A DNA stretch of 64,000 nt from Lepus europaeus (Eukaryota; Chordata; Mammalia; Lagomorpha; Leporidae), in contig NC_084837.1 of assembly GCF_033115175.1 (NCBI RefSeq), forward strand, positions 68,037,266-68,101,265, read 5' to 3'. The notes under the pieces are model-generated. The model saw nothing but the letters and a program-made list of their open reading frames with translations, did no database searches and was not told where the DNA came from. Below, in pieces: positions 9,967 to 21,420 of this stretch. Positions within the stretch are counted from its first letter, which is position 1. Every line of letters starts with the position of its first letter. A program made the translations under genes and the position numbers.

Positions 9967-10381
9967 TTTCAGAGTGTTTTCTCCCAGGTATCAGGAATTC
10001 AACCTGTATTTCTTATTTTCTTTCTAAATGCCACTGCACATAACAACAGCTAACAGGGATAGTAGGAAATATGACCCCTTTGATGTTTTCTTCTAACTAG
10101 AATGTCCTATGAAAATAATGTCCAGCTAGGAATACTTATTTTTCCGTTTTTTGGGGACTTATATTTTCTTGTTAAGGTACAATAGGCATTAACTAGACTG
10201 AAGGGAAGACATTGTACTAAAATATACTTTTTCTCTTGGTTTTCCCAATGTTCCAGCCACAAGCAGCTTGGGGAATGGATTTACGTTTTAGTCTTTCATG
10301 CCCAATCTGTTCCTTAAGGGTAGATGCAAGTTATGTGGACTTTAAACTTGTACAGGTTGTGAGCCCTCTACGGGAAAGGTA
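9967..10381. other. Unique DNA, no gene seen
   Basis: No gene or recognised repeat. AT-rich, with no open frame of note. Confidence 0.45.
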
Positions 10382-10590
10382 GTACAAGAGGCAGCATTGT
10401 GGAGCTGTTATGTACGATGTGGACTTCCAGTACTGGAGCACCACTGGGTGCCTGACTGCTCTGCTGCCAGTCCAGCTCCCTGCTAATGCACCTGGGGAGA
10501 CAGGAGAAGATGGCCCAAGTCTGTGTGCTTGTGCACGTGCCTCTCCCTCTGTCATTCTGCCTTTCAAATAAACAAATATGAAAACAAAAT
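10382..10590 (+). mobile_element. Old CSINE, internally shortened
   Basis: The stretch has ccagtccagctccctgctaa, a degenerate gatggcccaagt block and the tail tctgcctttcaaataaacaa. The middle is missing compared with full-length copies. No clear duplication is visible. Confidence 0.75.
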
Positions 10591-11082
10591 AGGTAACAGA
10601 AGCACCTTACAATTTTGCAACATGAACTCGTTATCAAGGGACCTTCCAGATCATAGGAAGAGAGCTGTGCAGGGACCTCTGGAGAACTATACCTAGAACA
10701 GCTGTATGGTGTAGACAGTCGCAGCCTCTGTTGGGTAATGTTGATCTTCTGAAGCAGTAAAGGAAAGAGAGCATGGCACAGGCGTAAGACCTGTTTCAGA
10801 GCTAAAACAAAACTTGAGAATTCCCCAGAGTACTGGGATGGTGAAGGTCATGGCTGTCCCCGGGAGGGTAATACCTAGGATCCAGTAATGTGCCTAGCAT
10901 CTGCCAGATAGTTTAGTAAGTGCTTGTGGACTAAAAGAATGAGCACAGTGGTATTTCTTGACAGGTCTCATGGGTAGATGATTCTGATTCTAATGAACCA
11001 GTGAATTAATTCTATGGTGGTAAACTATGCAGATTTAAAATTATACCCCTTTTAAAAGTTCTTGATGTCTGTCTTTGCAATC
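10591..11082. other. Mostly unique DNA; short MIR-like 3' piece near 10885-10960
   Basis: The stretch around taatgtgcctagcatctgcc, followed by agtaagtgcttgtg, resembles the conserved 3' portion of a MIR (plus orientation). Nothing else is recognised. Confidence 0.4.
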
Positions 11083-12694
11083 CAAAGCTAGAACTTTTTT
11101 TTTAAACTTTTATTTAGTAAATATAAATTTCCAAAGTACAGCTTATGAATTACAATGCCCCCCCATAATTTCCCTCCCACCCACAACCCTCCCAACTCCC
11201 ACTCCCTCTCCCCTTCCATTCACATCAAGATTCATTTTCAATTCTCTTTATATACAGAAGATCAATTTAGTATATATTAAGTAAAGATTTCAACAGTTTG
11301 CACCCACACAGAACATAAAGTGTAAAACACTGTTTGAGTACTGGTTATAGCATTAATTCACATTGAACAACACATTAAGGACAGAGATCCTACATGAGGA
11401 GTAAGTACACAGTGACTCCTGTTGTTGACTTAACAAATTGACACTCTTGTTTATGGCGTCAGTAATCACCCTAGGCTCTAGTCATGAGTTGCCAAGGCTA
11501 TGTAAGCCTTTTGAGTTTGCTAACTCCAATCTTATTTAGACAAGGCCATAGTCAAAGTGTAAGTTCATTCCTCCCTTCAGAGAAGGGAGGCCTGTTCTTT
11601 CTACTGGAATATCACTCACAGAGATCTTTCATTTAGTCCTTTTTTTTTTTTTTTTTTTTTTCCTGCCAGAGTGTCTTGGCTTTCCATGCCTAAAATACTC
11701 TCGTGGGCTCTTCAGCCAGATCCAAATGCCTTAAGGGCTGATTCTGAGGCCAGAGTGCTGTTTAGGACATCTGCCATTCTATGAGTCTGCTGTGTATCCC
11801 GCTTCCCATGTTGGATCGTTCTCTCCTTTTTTGATTCTATCAGTTACTATTAGCAGATACTAGTCTTGTTTATGTGATCCCTTTGACTCTTAGACCTATC
11901 AGTGTGATCAATTGTGAACTGAGATTGAGCACTTGGACTAGTGAGATGGCATTGGTACATGCCACCTTGATGGGATTGAATTGGAATGCCCTGGCACATT
12001 TCTAACTCCACCATTTGGGGCAAGTCAGCTTGAGCATGTCCCAAATTGTACATCTCCTCCCTCTCTTATTTCCACTCTTATATTTAACAGGGATCACTTT
12101 TCAGTTAAATTTAAACACCTAAGAATAATTGTGTGTTTATTACAGAGTTCAACCAATAGTGTTAACTAGAACAAAAAAAAATAGTAAAAGGGATAAAGTA
12201 TTACATTGTACATCAACAGTCAGGTCAAGGGCCAATCAAGTCATTGTTTTTCATAGTGTCCATTTCACTTAACAGGTTTCCTTTTTGGTGCTCAGTTAGT
12301 TGTCACTGATCAGGGAGAACATATGACATTTGTCCCTCTGGGACTGGCTTATTTCACTCAGCATGATGTGTTCCAGATTCCTCCATTTTGTTGCAAATGA
12401 CCGGATTTCTTTTTTTTTTTTTTTTTAAACTGCTGTATAGTATTTTATGGAGTACATGTCCCATAGTTTCTTCATCCAGTCTACTGTTGATGGGCATTTG
12501 GGTTGATTCCAGGTCTTAGTTATTGTGAATTGAGCTGCAATATACATTAATGTGCAGACAGCTTTTTTGTTTGCCAGTTTAATTTCCTCTGGGTAAATTT
12601 CAAGGAGTGGGATGCCTGGGTTGTATGGTAGGGTTATATTCAGGTTTCTGAGGAATCTCCAGACTGACTTCCATAGTGGCAAAGCTAGGACTTT
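11083..12694 (-). mobile_element. LINE-1, rabbit-type, 5'-truncated, with TSD
   Basis: The element spans about 11098-12679 in reverse orientation: T-run, L1 3'UTR with the C-rich (G-rich on the sense strand) tract at 11158-11220, a second T-run at 11641-11662, and the C-terminal end of ORF2. The ORF2 remnant (minus frame 12425-12757 in part) reads YNPGIPLLEIYPEEIK and FTITKTWNQPKCPS, typical of L1 ORF2 ends. A 15-bp duplication, caaagctagaacttt (11083-11097) and caaagctaggacttt (12680-12694), has one mismatch. It is truncated, so it cannot move on its own. Confidence 0.93.
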
Positions 12695-13866
12695 GACTCT
12701 GTAATTGCTCTCTACGTCCAGGAGGCCAGAGCAGCTGCATTTGCCACTGCAGAACAATTAAGTTCATGGTAGAAATGTGCAAACCTTTATTGATAGCTGA
12801 TCAGGCTAGCCCAGGAAGCAGAAGGTTGTGGCAGGATATGAAGTATCTCTGTTCCAGGCAAGACACTCACCCAGAAAAAATAGAGTATTTTTGAGTTTTA
12901 AGGTGCTGTCGTGTCCAATTTATTCACAGTACATTTTCAGGACAAAAATGTAAGGATGGGTAAGTGTAATGAAGGGAAGGAGTAAAAACATTTGAAACTC
13001 AGTAAGTTCCAAATCATTTTCATAAAAGTTATTTCCAGTTGCTGTCACTTCTCCTGACCAGCCTTTCTGTCATGAGGTACCCAGGCCTCTGCAGTCAGGC
13101 TCCTGATGGATGTCTTCATCAATCCAGAAAATCTACAGTGGGCCATTCGTACCACCTGCCACCCAGGTGGTGGTCATTGGAAGGCAGCTAGGAACCCAGG
13201 AAACACACTGGAATGCCATTTGAAAGTGAGTTGAGTCCTGCACCAGAACAGAGACTGGGAAACAGTATAATGTGTGTAAAGAAGGAAAAGATGAAAAAAA
13301 AAAAAAAGGCACAAAGAAAGCAAAGAGGTATGCCAAAACTGTCAAATAAAAAGTCTTTCATCCTTAAGCCAATTGGATATCATTTGTGCTTTCATAAGTC
13401 ATAAAAATCCAATATTTCTCAGGCATGTTATAGTGGTGGAAATTCCACTCTGTTTATAATCATCTCTTTGTAATAATATTTGTGCACCCCTTTTTTGAGA
13501 GTGGAAACATAGGGAAAGTATTCCTATATTAGAAGGCCTGCTAATACACACCACATCTGAGACCATAATTACAAGTGTTGATTGCAATCATCTTCCTGAA
13601 ATTGTGTGTCTAGAGGTTGAATGAAGTCATACACATACAGCTTCTATGTTGTCCGTATTGCAAGTGCTGATGGAACCTGTGGACTCTAGCAGGTGCCCAC
13701 TTTGTTGCCTCAGAATGATTATATCTTACTTCTCAGGGATGCTTAATACAGACTGCTGAGAAGTTTCCAGGCATGTGAATCTGTGATGGAATTATACCTG
13801 CTGGCCAAGAAGGGACTCCATGTGGTCTTTGTGTGCTGCTGAAGAAACCATGCAATTGGTACCATA
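12695..13866. other. Unique DNA, no gene seen
   Basis: Short frames only (up to about 70 codons), one reading through a run of A. No recognised gene, RNA or repeat. Confidence 0.45.
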
Positions 13867-14260
13867 AGAAAAATCGGGGGTTGAGCCGGTGCCGTGGCTT
13901 AACAGGCTAATCCTCCGCCTAGTGGCGCCGGCACACCGGGTTCTAGTCCCGGTCGGGGCACCAGATTCTGTCCCAGTTGCCCCTCTTCCAGGCCAGCTCT
14001 CTGCTATGGCCCGGGAAGGCAGTGGAGGATGGCCCAAGTGCTTGGGCCCTGCACCCACATGGGAGACCAGGAGAAGCACCTGGCTCCTGGCTTCGGATCA
14101 GTGCGATGCGCCAGCCGCAGTGTGCCGGCCGCAGCGGCCATTGGAGGGTGAACCAACGGCAAAAGGAAGACCTTTCTCTCTGTCTCTCTCTCTCTCACTA
14201 TCCACTCTACCTGTCAAAAAAAAAAAAAGATAAAAGAAAGATAAAAAGAAAAATCAGGGG
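13867..14260 (+). mobile_element. CSINE, full length, with TSD
   Basis: The element spans about 13881-14246. The head is gagccggtgccgtggctta, then cgccggcacaccgggttcta with a B-box-like motif, the body, (CT)n and an A-tail. It is flanked by agaaaaatcgggg (about 13868-13880) and agaaaaatcagggg (about 14247-14260). Well preserved, so relatively young. Confidence 0.95.
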
Positions 14261-14349
14261 TATTTATCAAATCCATAGCACTGGGGAGAATTCATAATGA
14301 TTTATTTAGGCTGTTTTCCTTAAACTTGACAACTTGAATGCTCCACCCT

Positions 14350-14950
14350 TTTTATACTTTTTTAAAATTCATGTAAGGTGAACAAATTTTGTATATTTCA
14401 TATGTACAGATCAAGGAGCATAGTGATAACTTTCCACCCTACCCTCCCTTCTGCCCAACTTCTCACCCTCCCCCTTGCTTCCTTTTTTATTCTATCTGAT
14501 AATTTTTACAATGGAATACTTTCAGTTAATTTTATAATTATAAGATTAACCCTCTACTAAGTAAAGAATTCAAGAAATAGTAAGAAAAAACCACTGTTCT
14601 CAATAGTATAGACAAGGAATGTAAACTGTAATCCTCAAAATGTCAATTTTGCTCATATGTTTTTTTTTTTTTTTTGTACTCTGTTAGTTACCACAGATCA
14701 GAAAAAACATATAGTATTTGTCTTTTTGGGACTGGATTATTTCACTAAGTATAATGGTTTATGGTTGCATTCATTTTGTTGTGAAAGACAGGCTTTCATT
14801 CTTTTTTTACAGCTGAGTAGTATTCCACAGTGAATGTTTACCACATTTATCGAATAATTGGTTGATGGGCATATGAGTTGATTCTATATCTTAGCTATTG
14901 TGAGTTGAGCTGCAATAAACATGGATATACAGATAACTCTTTCATAAAGA
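14350..14950 (-). mobile_element. LINE-1 3' end, older subfamily
   Basis: In reverse orientation: 3'UTR (catgtaaggtgaac..., then C-rich accctcccccttgc), a T-run at 14661-14676, and the ORF2 C-terminal part with gttgattctatatcttagct. The same layout occurs at 42560-42838 and 59080-59700. No duplication found. Confidence 0.85.
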
Positions 14951-15519
14951 GTAAAAATTATATATTGAGATAGAAGTATTAGCTTAAATGACTTATTAAA
15001 ATAAGCATTTATGAACTTAAAATTAGGCATACTTTATGACTTAAAACCGAAGTACAAGAACATAGCTGAAACAAATTTACATGTTAAATACCTAGGAAAT
15101 TACAAAACCATCAAAAGTGAAATGAACAGCATTAATATAATGTGCAGCACAAACCTGTTTTGATAAAATTATATCGATTCTCACATTGTGATAATTTTGC
15201 TCATTCCATGGCTTAAGTTCTTTTGAGTTTGGTATCATGTAAATTCTATGGTGACTACACAGGTGCACTGTAGGAAATAATAGACAATTGACATTTGACA
15301 TTAGGACAGGGCAGCATCAGAGCAGTTGAATAGGTTTGTCAGTGCAATAAAATAATTCCAAATGTTTTCTTATCATTTAAAAAATCTTGGAATTTAATAA
15401 ATTCTATTCAAAACAATAATTCTTTGGTGGTTTTCCCACCATAGGCCATTATTATTACTATCAATAAAAAGTTATTATAGGATTTATTCCCTCCTTATCA
15501 AGTTTCTTTTGTTTCTAAA
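14951..15519. other. AT-rich DNA, no gene seen
   Basis: No recognisable gene or RNA. It may contain further decayed L1, but I cannot support that. Confidence 0.4.
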
Positions 15520-16030
15520 AATTTCTTATGTATTTATTTGAAAGACAGCAGAGATTTCCAAAAATAGCCCAGAGATGTCTCGCATCTCCTTTATTCACCC
15601 TGTTTCCTCCAGACTCGAGTAATACATTAGTTATCAAAACCAGGAAATTGGCATTGGAACAATTTACAGGTATTATTCGTTATTAAATTTCGGAGAAACT
15701 TTGTAAATACTGGCTTGAATATAATGTGGCCTCAGGGATGCCTGGAAAAATTATGAAAGTGTGTATCATGAGCTGGCTGCTTCGTTTGTCAATGCTCTGC
15801 TGCCTATTACGTTGTCTGCTAGTATCCATTAGCCAATCCACTGGGGGAATTATGCATTCTGGGCAGTGTGCCTTATTTATAATAACGGATACAAACCCAT
15901 GTTTCAAATCATGTTATTGATAATTTTTGTGTCTAGGCTGATGTTTTGTGTAATATGATTAGATCACTTTAAGAAATTGATATAAAGCTGACAGTTTTCT
16001 TAGGATTAGAAAATGTGTCATTTCTCTCCT
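15520..16030 (+). repeat. Ancient L1/HAL1-like 3' region (diverged)
   Basis: The stretch holds caaaaccaggaaattggcat at about 15638, a hallmark of old mammalian L1 3' UTRs, and is block-wise similar to 5424-6000 (see that entry). At its start is a small SINE-tail-like piece, atgtatttatttgaaagaca. Confidence 0.5.
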
Positions 16031-16870
16031 TTTATTGTTTTGAAAAAGTACATCCATCATTTGCATTATATTCAATCAAGTATCTCTGTGGGAATGATCT
16101 TTCCAGTCATTTTTTAATTATTTAATTAAAACTAGGTTTTATGTGGTGTATCTAGCTGACTAGTCAAATGTAAGCTATGTAAGTTCAGATAGATATAGAT
16201 TGACGGTCCAATACTTTCCCTACCTTTATCTTGAAGAAAGTTCTCTTCACACAAGATCACCTCTGTATTTTATTATCTTATGTATTAACTGACCTATGGC
16301 TTTCTTGTGAATAGATTTTAAAAATACACGAGAAGTTTAAATGCTCTATGGATTATTTTATGTTCCTTTTGGAAGTTATGAATTCTACTTCAAAAGAACT
16401 GGTCTACAAGATACAACATTCTCACTGTTTCTTCTTTTTCTGGGCTCAGTTTTGTGTTTCTAAACTCACAATACCAAACTCCTATTAACTCATCACATAT
16501 ATCTTGAGGTTTCACAGCTCCTCTCCTTTGTAGGTATGTTCAAACCCATCTGGAGTTCTCCTTCTTCTGATCTGGAGAACTCCTATTCTTTCTTTTTTTA
16601 AAAAAAGATGTCCTGTCTCTGGATTGCACGTGTATCCCATGTGAATCAACTGGCATACTGATCTCATTAGGCTATACAGTTTCATTACGTCCCTATTCAC
16701 TTGAGACTAGTAGCTGTAGTCTTTTTTCTCAGTGTTGAGTGTTTCGGACTAAATTTATTTTAGATTTGATCTTTTCACAATAATGCAATGGCTTAGTTTT
16801 ATAGAGTGCTGAGTGCTTGAATGATACGGAACTACCAGAAGAAGTATAAGGATGGTATGGGTCAGATTAT
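16031..16870. other. AT-rich DNA, no gene seen
   Basis: No recognised gene, RNA or repeat. The longest frame is 62 codons. Confidence 0.45.
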
Positions 16871-17223
16871 TGCCATTGCAATTTTTTTTTTGACAGGCAG
16901 AGTGGATAGTGAGAGAGAGAGAAACAGAGAGAAAGGTCTTCCTTTGCCGTTGGTTCACCCTCCAATGGCCACTGTGGCCAGCGCTTCATGCTGATCCGAA
17001 GCCAGGAGCCAGGTGCTTCTCCTGGTCTCCCATGTGGGTGCAGGGCCCAAGCACTTGGGCCATCCTCCACTGCCTTCCCGGGCCATAGCAGAGAGCTGGC
17101 CTGGAAGAGGGGCAACCGGGATAGAATCCGGCGCCCCAACCGGGACTGGAACCCAGTATGCTGGCGCCGCAAGGTGGAGGATTAGCCTGTTAAGCCACGG
17201 CGCCGGCTGCCATTGCAATTTTT
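16871..17223 (-). mobile_element. CSINE, full length, with TSD
   Basis: The element spans about 16887-17207 in reverse orientation; the head ends gccacggcgccggc. A perfect 16-bp duplication tgccattgcaattttt lies at 16871-16886 and 17208-17223. It is among the best-preserved copies here and probably young. Confidence 0.97.
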
Positions 17224-20200
17224 AACCATGAAGATTTTCAAAACTGTTGAAGGCAGAGCAAAGAAATACCTGCAAAAGAGTTAACAATTTTCCTTCTGAG
17301 GAATTCAATTATTTGATTAATATGAAATGATCCTCAGGACAATAAAAATTTTGCTATAATATATAGGTGTGTTGTTTTTGTTGTGATTTAAATTACCTAA
17401 TATTTTCTTACACAAAGGGTACAATGAATATCTCCTAGGCATTTTAAAGGACTGTGTGGCCTGTTCCCTCAGAGAGCCCAGCCTACACTGCAGCTGTCAG
17501 GACTATAAATTCCGTTGTGTGGCAGAGGGGGCAGAAATATCTCAAACTAGATTTTAGAAAGCAGTCTTTGTAGTCTTATTTCCTTTGAGAAATGAACCAC
17601 AGAGTGTACATTTCTCCTGCCAATGTGCTGTTAATGCAAAAGGGACACAGCTGCTTTGGGTTCTTCTCTTCTTCTCCTGTGAGAGTTGTTTATTAAAGGA
17701 ACTAGTACTGGTCAGCGAAAACAACCCATTGCATAGGCCTGAGGGTAGCATATCCAGGCATCGGAACCTTCCACAAGTGCTAATCAAATGCCCAGTGTTA
17801 TGGCTAATTGTTATGTTTTCATAAAGTGTTTGACTCTGGTGCTCTTAGGAGGGGAAGTATCTCACACACCACAGTGACTCAAACCACCCAGTGGTAAGCA
17901 GTGAAGTTAGGCAGGAGAAGAAGGCACAGCTGAGCCCACCATGAGGGGTTGTGGTAGATGAAGCCTTGATTTGTTTGTCCTCGGATAACCCGGCCCAGAT
18001 TTGGGGGCACAAAAAAGGAAAAGATGATGAAACAGGAAAAATGGGAAAAAATGTGTGTAGGTGTGTGTGTGTGCGTACCTGTGTGTGCATAACCAAAAAA
18101 AAATGGGACTGGAATCAGCCCTAGAGTGCGAGGGTTGACATTGGCTCTTTTCAGATTGAGAGATGCAATTTTGCACATCTGTTCCCAGCTATGCTTCAGC
18201 AATGTCACTTTGGTGAGCTGAAATCCACCCTGATGGGAATAGTTGCACCGCAGCATGTAGGGGCACAGCTACCAATCCAGGCTTTTTGTTTCCTCCTTTC
18301 TTAGGAAGTGGTTATTGAACATTTGTCAACTCTCACCTCTGGAAATCCCTTGTTCTACTTTATCTCCAAGAAGGTGGTAAAGGGAGCTGATTCCATAACG
18401 TGGAGACAGAGTGGCTGTGTAGAGAGGAACTCTTAATAGGACCTCTCACCTTTGGAGAACAATGGGGCCTGTTAACGCTGGAGGTGGAAGTGGAAGATGT
18501 GCAGCACAGAACCCATGGATGCTAGTTTTATGTGTTTCTGGTGTGTGTGTGTGTGTGTATGTGCACAGGCACCTGTGTGCTCGAGTGAGTTCAACGGTGC
18601 AAAATGGCCTCAGAGACCTGCTTTTGTTGATTGATTACAAAAGAACTAACACAGTATAGATTGCCCTATCAAGGCCCAAACTAAGCTTTGCTAGTGGGAC
18701 TGCTGGGTGTCCAAGAACTCACGTCAGTATTGTTGCTGCTCCCTGTAATTCACAGAAAAAGTGGCTATTTGTGAGTAAAGTGAGTACCAAATATGGATGT
18801 TTTCGTCAAGGGACCATCCACCACAGGAGTTGACCAATGGGAAGCATTGGCTTTTCTAACATGGCTTTGCCCAGCGGTGTGCTTAGAGCTGATTTCTACC
18901 AACCTCACAAGAGTTACCTACATCTCTTCCTTATTTCAGTTCAACAGCACCACATGGCAGTTCAAAATCTGCCATGATTTGAAAATTTACACTTTGGAAA
19001 TCAATGAATACTCGGTCATTTATTTTCTTCCCCCAGAAACTCATTTTTAAACATTGAGCAGCACACCACTGCTTCTGCCTATGGACATATTCTTAATAAA
19101 TGAGCAGGAAGACTTCTAGGAGACAGACTTTCACTTGGGCTCAGATTTGAGATTGTTTCCTCCTTGTTTTCTCATCTTCTCTCAAAATTTGATTTCTGGT
19201 TTCCCTAAAAATTCCCAATTTTTGAATTCTCTCTAGTCCCAGAAATCCCACAAGGGTATCAGGGAATTTGTAGAGTGAGGAGCCAGGATATTGAGAAGTT
19301 GTTCGGCATACTTAACTTCTTACATTCACCCAAAATGTGAAGAATTGTAGAGGTGTGAAGAATTGTAGAGGTGAAGGCATTAAGAAGCAGCAGATACAGG
19401 AAAGCTCTCTGCCCTTCCTCTCTTTGTCAAAAAGCAGGCCTTAGATTTACAAAGGCAAAAGGTGTCACTCCTCCATGCCCCTCCAAAGAGAACAAAGATT
19501 AACCTCTGAAGACAACCTAAGACCCCTGTGGTCCTGGAGGTGGTACCAGAGTAATCTACAGCCCCAGGCTTTGCTAAGTAGATTTTCTCTGCCATTTATT
19601 TGCCCTTGGGAAAGTTGCTGCCCCTAGAGACTCAAATCACGTCCCCAAAACTGTTCTTGGTTGAAGATGCTCAATACCCCAGACACTGTAAATCAAAGTC
19701 TCCTCTTTGAGAACAGCTCATTCCCTGGGTGCCTCCCATGTATATATGAAGAATGCATGCAAATAGACTGTTTGCTTTTCTCTTATTAATCTCTTTTTTG
19801 TAACAAGGATACGTTCCAGGTAAGACTCTATACAGGTTGAAGAAATTTTTTTTCTTTCCCTGTGATAGTGTCATTTTGGCTTGCAAAAAGATCCTGAATT
19901 CGTCTGTATAGGCTTCTTTTTTAGTATCTTTCTTATTATATATTCACAACTCTCCTCTTTTCTACACTGCTCTGAAGCAGATCTGTATGGATTGTGCACT
20001 GAGAATTCTATGCCTTCTATTTTCCTGTTGGGTTTACTCAATAAGAAGCACCAACATATCAGAGGAAAAAGATCAGTTTAGCCATGTCTGCCAATGGCCA
20101 TATTCACATACCCCCCCCCCATTTTTTCATATTAAGATGCTCACAGCTCTATCTATTCGTTGCATAGCAGACCCTGGGTGCACCACCAGAGCTATTGTTT

Positions 20201-20324
20201 CCCTTAACTGAGTTCATTTCCTCCTTCAAAGAAATCCTTTGTTTAGCACTCAGTTACCTCATTTGAGTGGATCATCTCTCTGTTGTCAGGACTCTGATTG
20301 CTACCTTGCCATAATGGTGCTTTG
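17224..20324. other. Three kilobases of unique DNA, no gene seen
   Basis: No exon, RNA gene or interspersed repeat could be supported. Frames reach 125 codons (minus strand 17879-18256) but look like chance: no domain, and low complexity where they cross the (GT)-rich stretch at 18055-18090. Simple sequence: (GT)n at 18541-18560 and two 18-bp tandem units of tgtgaagaattgtagagg at 19336-19371. Confidence 0.45.
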
Positions 20325-20682
20325 GAATGGATTTTTAGGCCGGTGCCACGGCTCACTAGGCTAATCCTCCGCCTGTGGTGCCTGCACACCAGGTTCGAGT
20401 ACGGGTTGGGGAGCTGGATTCTGTCCCGGTTGCTCCTCTTCCAATCCAGCTTTCTGCTGTGGCCCGGGAGTGCAGTGGAGGATGGCCCAAGTCCTTGGGC
20501 CCTGTGCCTGCATGGGAGACCAGGAGGTAGCACCTGGCTCCTGGCTTCAGATCAGCACAGCGCGCCGGCTGCAATGCGCTGGCCATAGTGGCCACTTTGG
20601 GGGTAAACCAATGGAAAAAGGAAGACCTTTCTTTCTCTCTGTCTCTCTCTCTCACTGTGTAACTCTGCCTGTCAAAAAAAAA

Positions 20683-20713
<31 letters not shown>

Positions 20714-20722
20714 TGGATTTTT
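20325..20722 (+). mobile_element. CSINE, full length, with TSD and (AAG)n tail
   Basis: The element spans about 20337-20711. The head is ggccggtgccacggctcact, followed by body, (CT)n and an A-tail that has grown an (AAG)n extension at 20690-20711. The duplication aatggattttt lies at 20326-20336 and 20712-20722. Confidence 0.95.
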
Positions 20723-20928
20723 GGTGGGGAGAACATGGGCAGAGATTTTTTTTTCATTACTGATGAAACTTGTCGTGCATAATCAACTTCTAAACAAACC
20801 GCTGCACTTTATTTAGTTTCCAAATTTCCCTAATACAAAATCTGGTCTACAGTTCAGGCTTCAAGGACTCACTCTTCCAAGGAGTGATGCCTGAAGTAGG
20901 CAGGCATACAGGTTAAATCAATTAGGTT

Positions 20929-21420
20929 TGTGAGCTGGAAGACCACGCCTTCGCCACGCCCCTGTGTGACCTCACTCCCTACGTGATACCTTCACCACAC
21001 CCCTGCGTGACTTCATCTCCCTACCTGGCCACACCTGGGTGCCCACCAGCCAATCAGGTTAATTAACCACTCCCCTTTGGAAGTGGGTTAAAAGCTTGGG
21101 ACAGGGTGTGTCCATTCTCTTCTTCTTTTCCCTGGTTTCTTGCCAGGAGGGGGCTGGCTGTAGCCCTGTGCCTCCAGGTGGCCTTTGGGCCACCTGCCCT
21201 AGGCTTCCTGGCCTAGATGCTCCTCCACATGGCTGGTTCCTGGTGCTCCTCCACATGGCTGGTTCCTGGTGCTCGGTATGAACCCAGATTTACCCCTCTC
21301 TCTTAGATAAAGCTCTCACTCTTCTATGCATCTTTCTCACTAAATAAAAGCCTAAAATGCACCATGCTGCCTCGTTTGTCTGTGCCGGTATTTGAATTCT
21401 TTAAATATTAGGCAAGAACC
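20929..21420 (+). mobile_element. Endogenous retroviral LTR, class I-like, with repeated U3
   Basis: An LTR-like segment begins near tgtgagctggaagacc. The U3 part has two imperfect 41-bp units (20948-20988 and 20989-21028), a CCAAT box (ccaatcagg near 21050) and a TATA-like ttaaaagcttggg near 21088. Later come two perfect 26-bp units of gctcctccacatggctggtt (21219-21244 and 21245-21270), a poly(A) signal aataaa at about 21342 and a short U5. The order of signals is that of a gammaretrovirus-like LTR. The exact 3' boundary and a flanking duplication were not found, and no coding sequence adjoins. Confidence 0.65.

Noticed and set aside
11850-12053. Minus-strand frame MYNLGHAQADLPQMVELEMC, with a near-identical plus-strand frame at 42885-43076
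   Set aside because: The similarity arises because both are L1 3'UTR in opposite orientation. This is non-coding repeat, not a conserved protein.
17879-18256. 125-codon minus-strand frame rich in His/Thr
   Set aside because: Part of it translates the (GT)-rich tract. No family resemblance.
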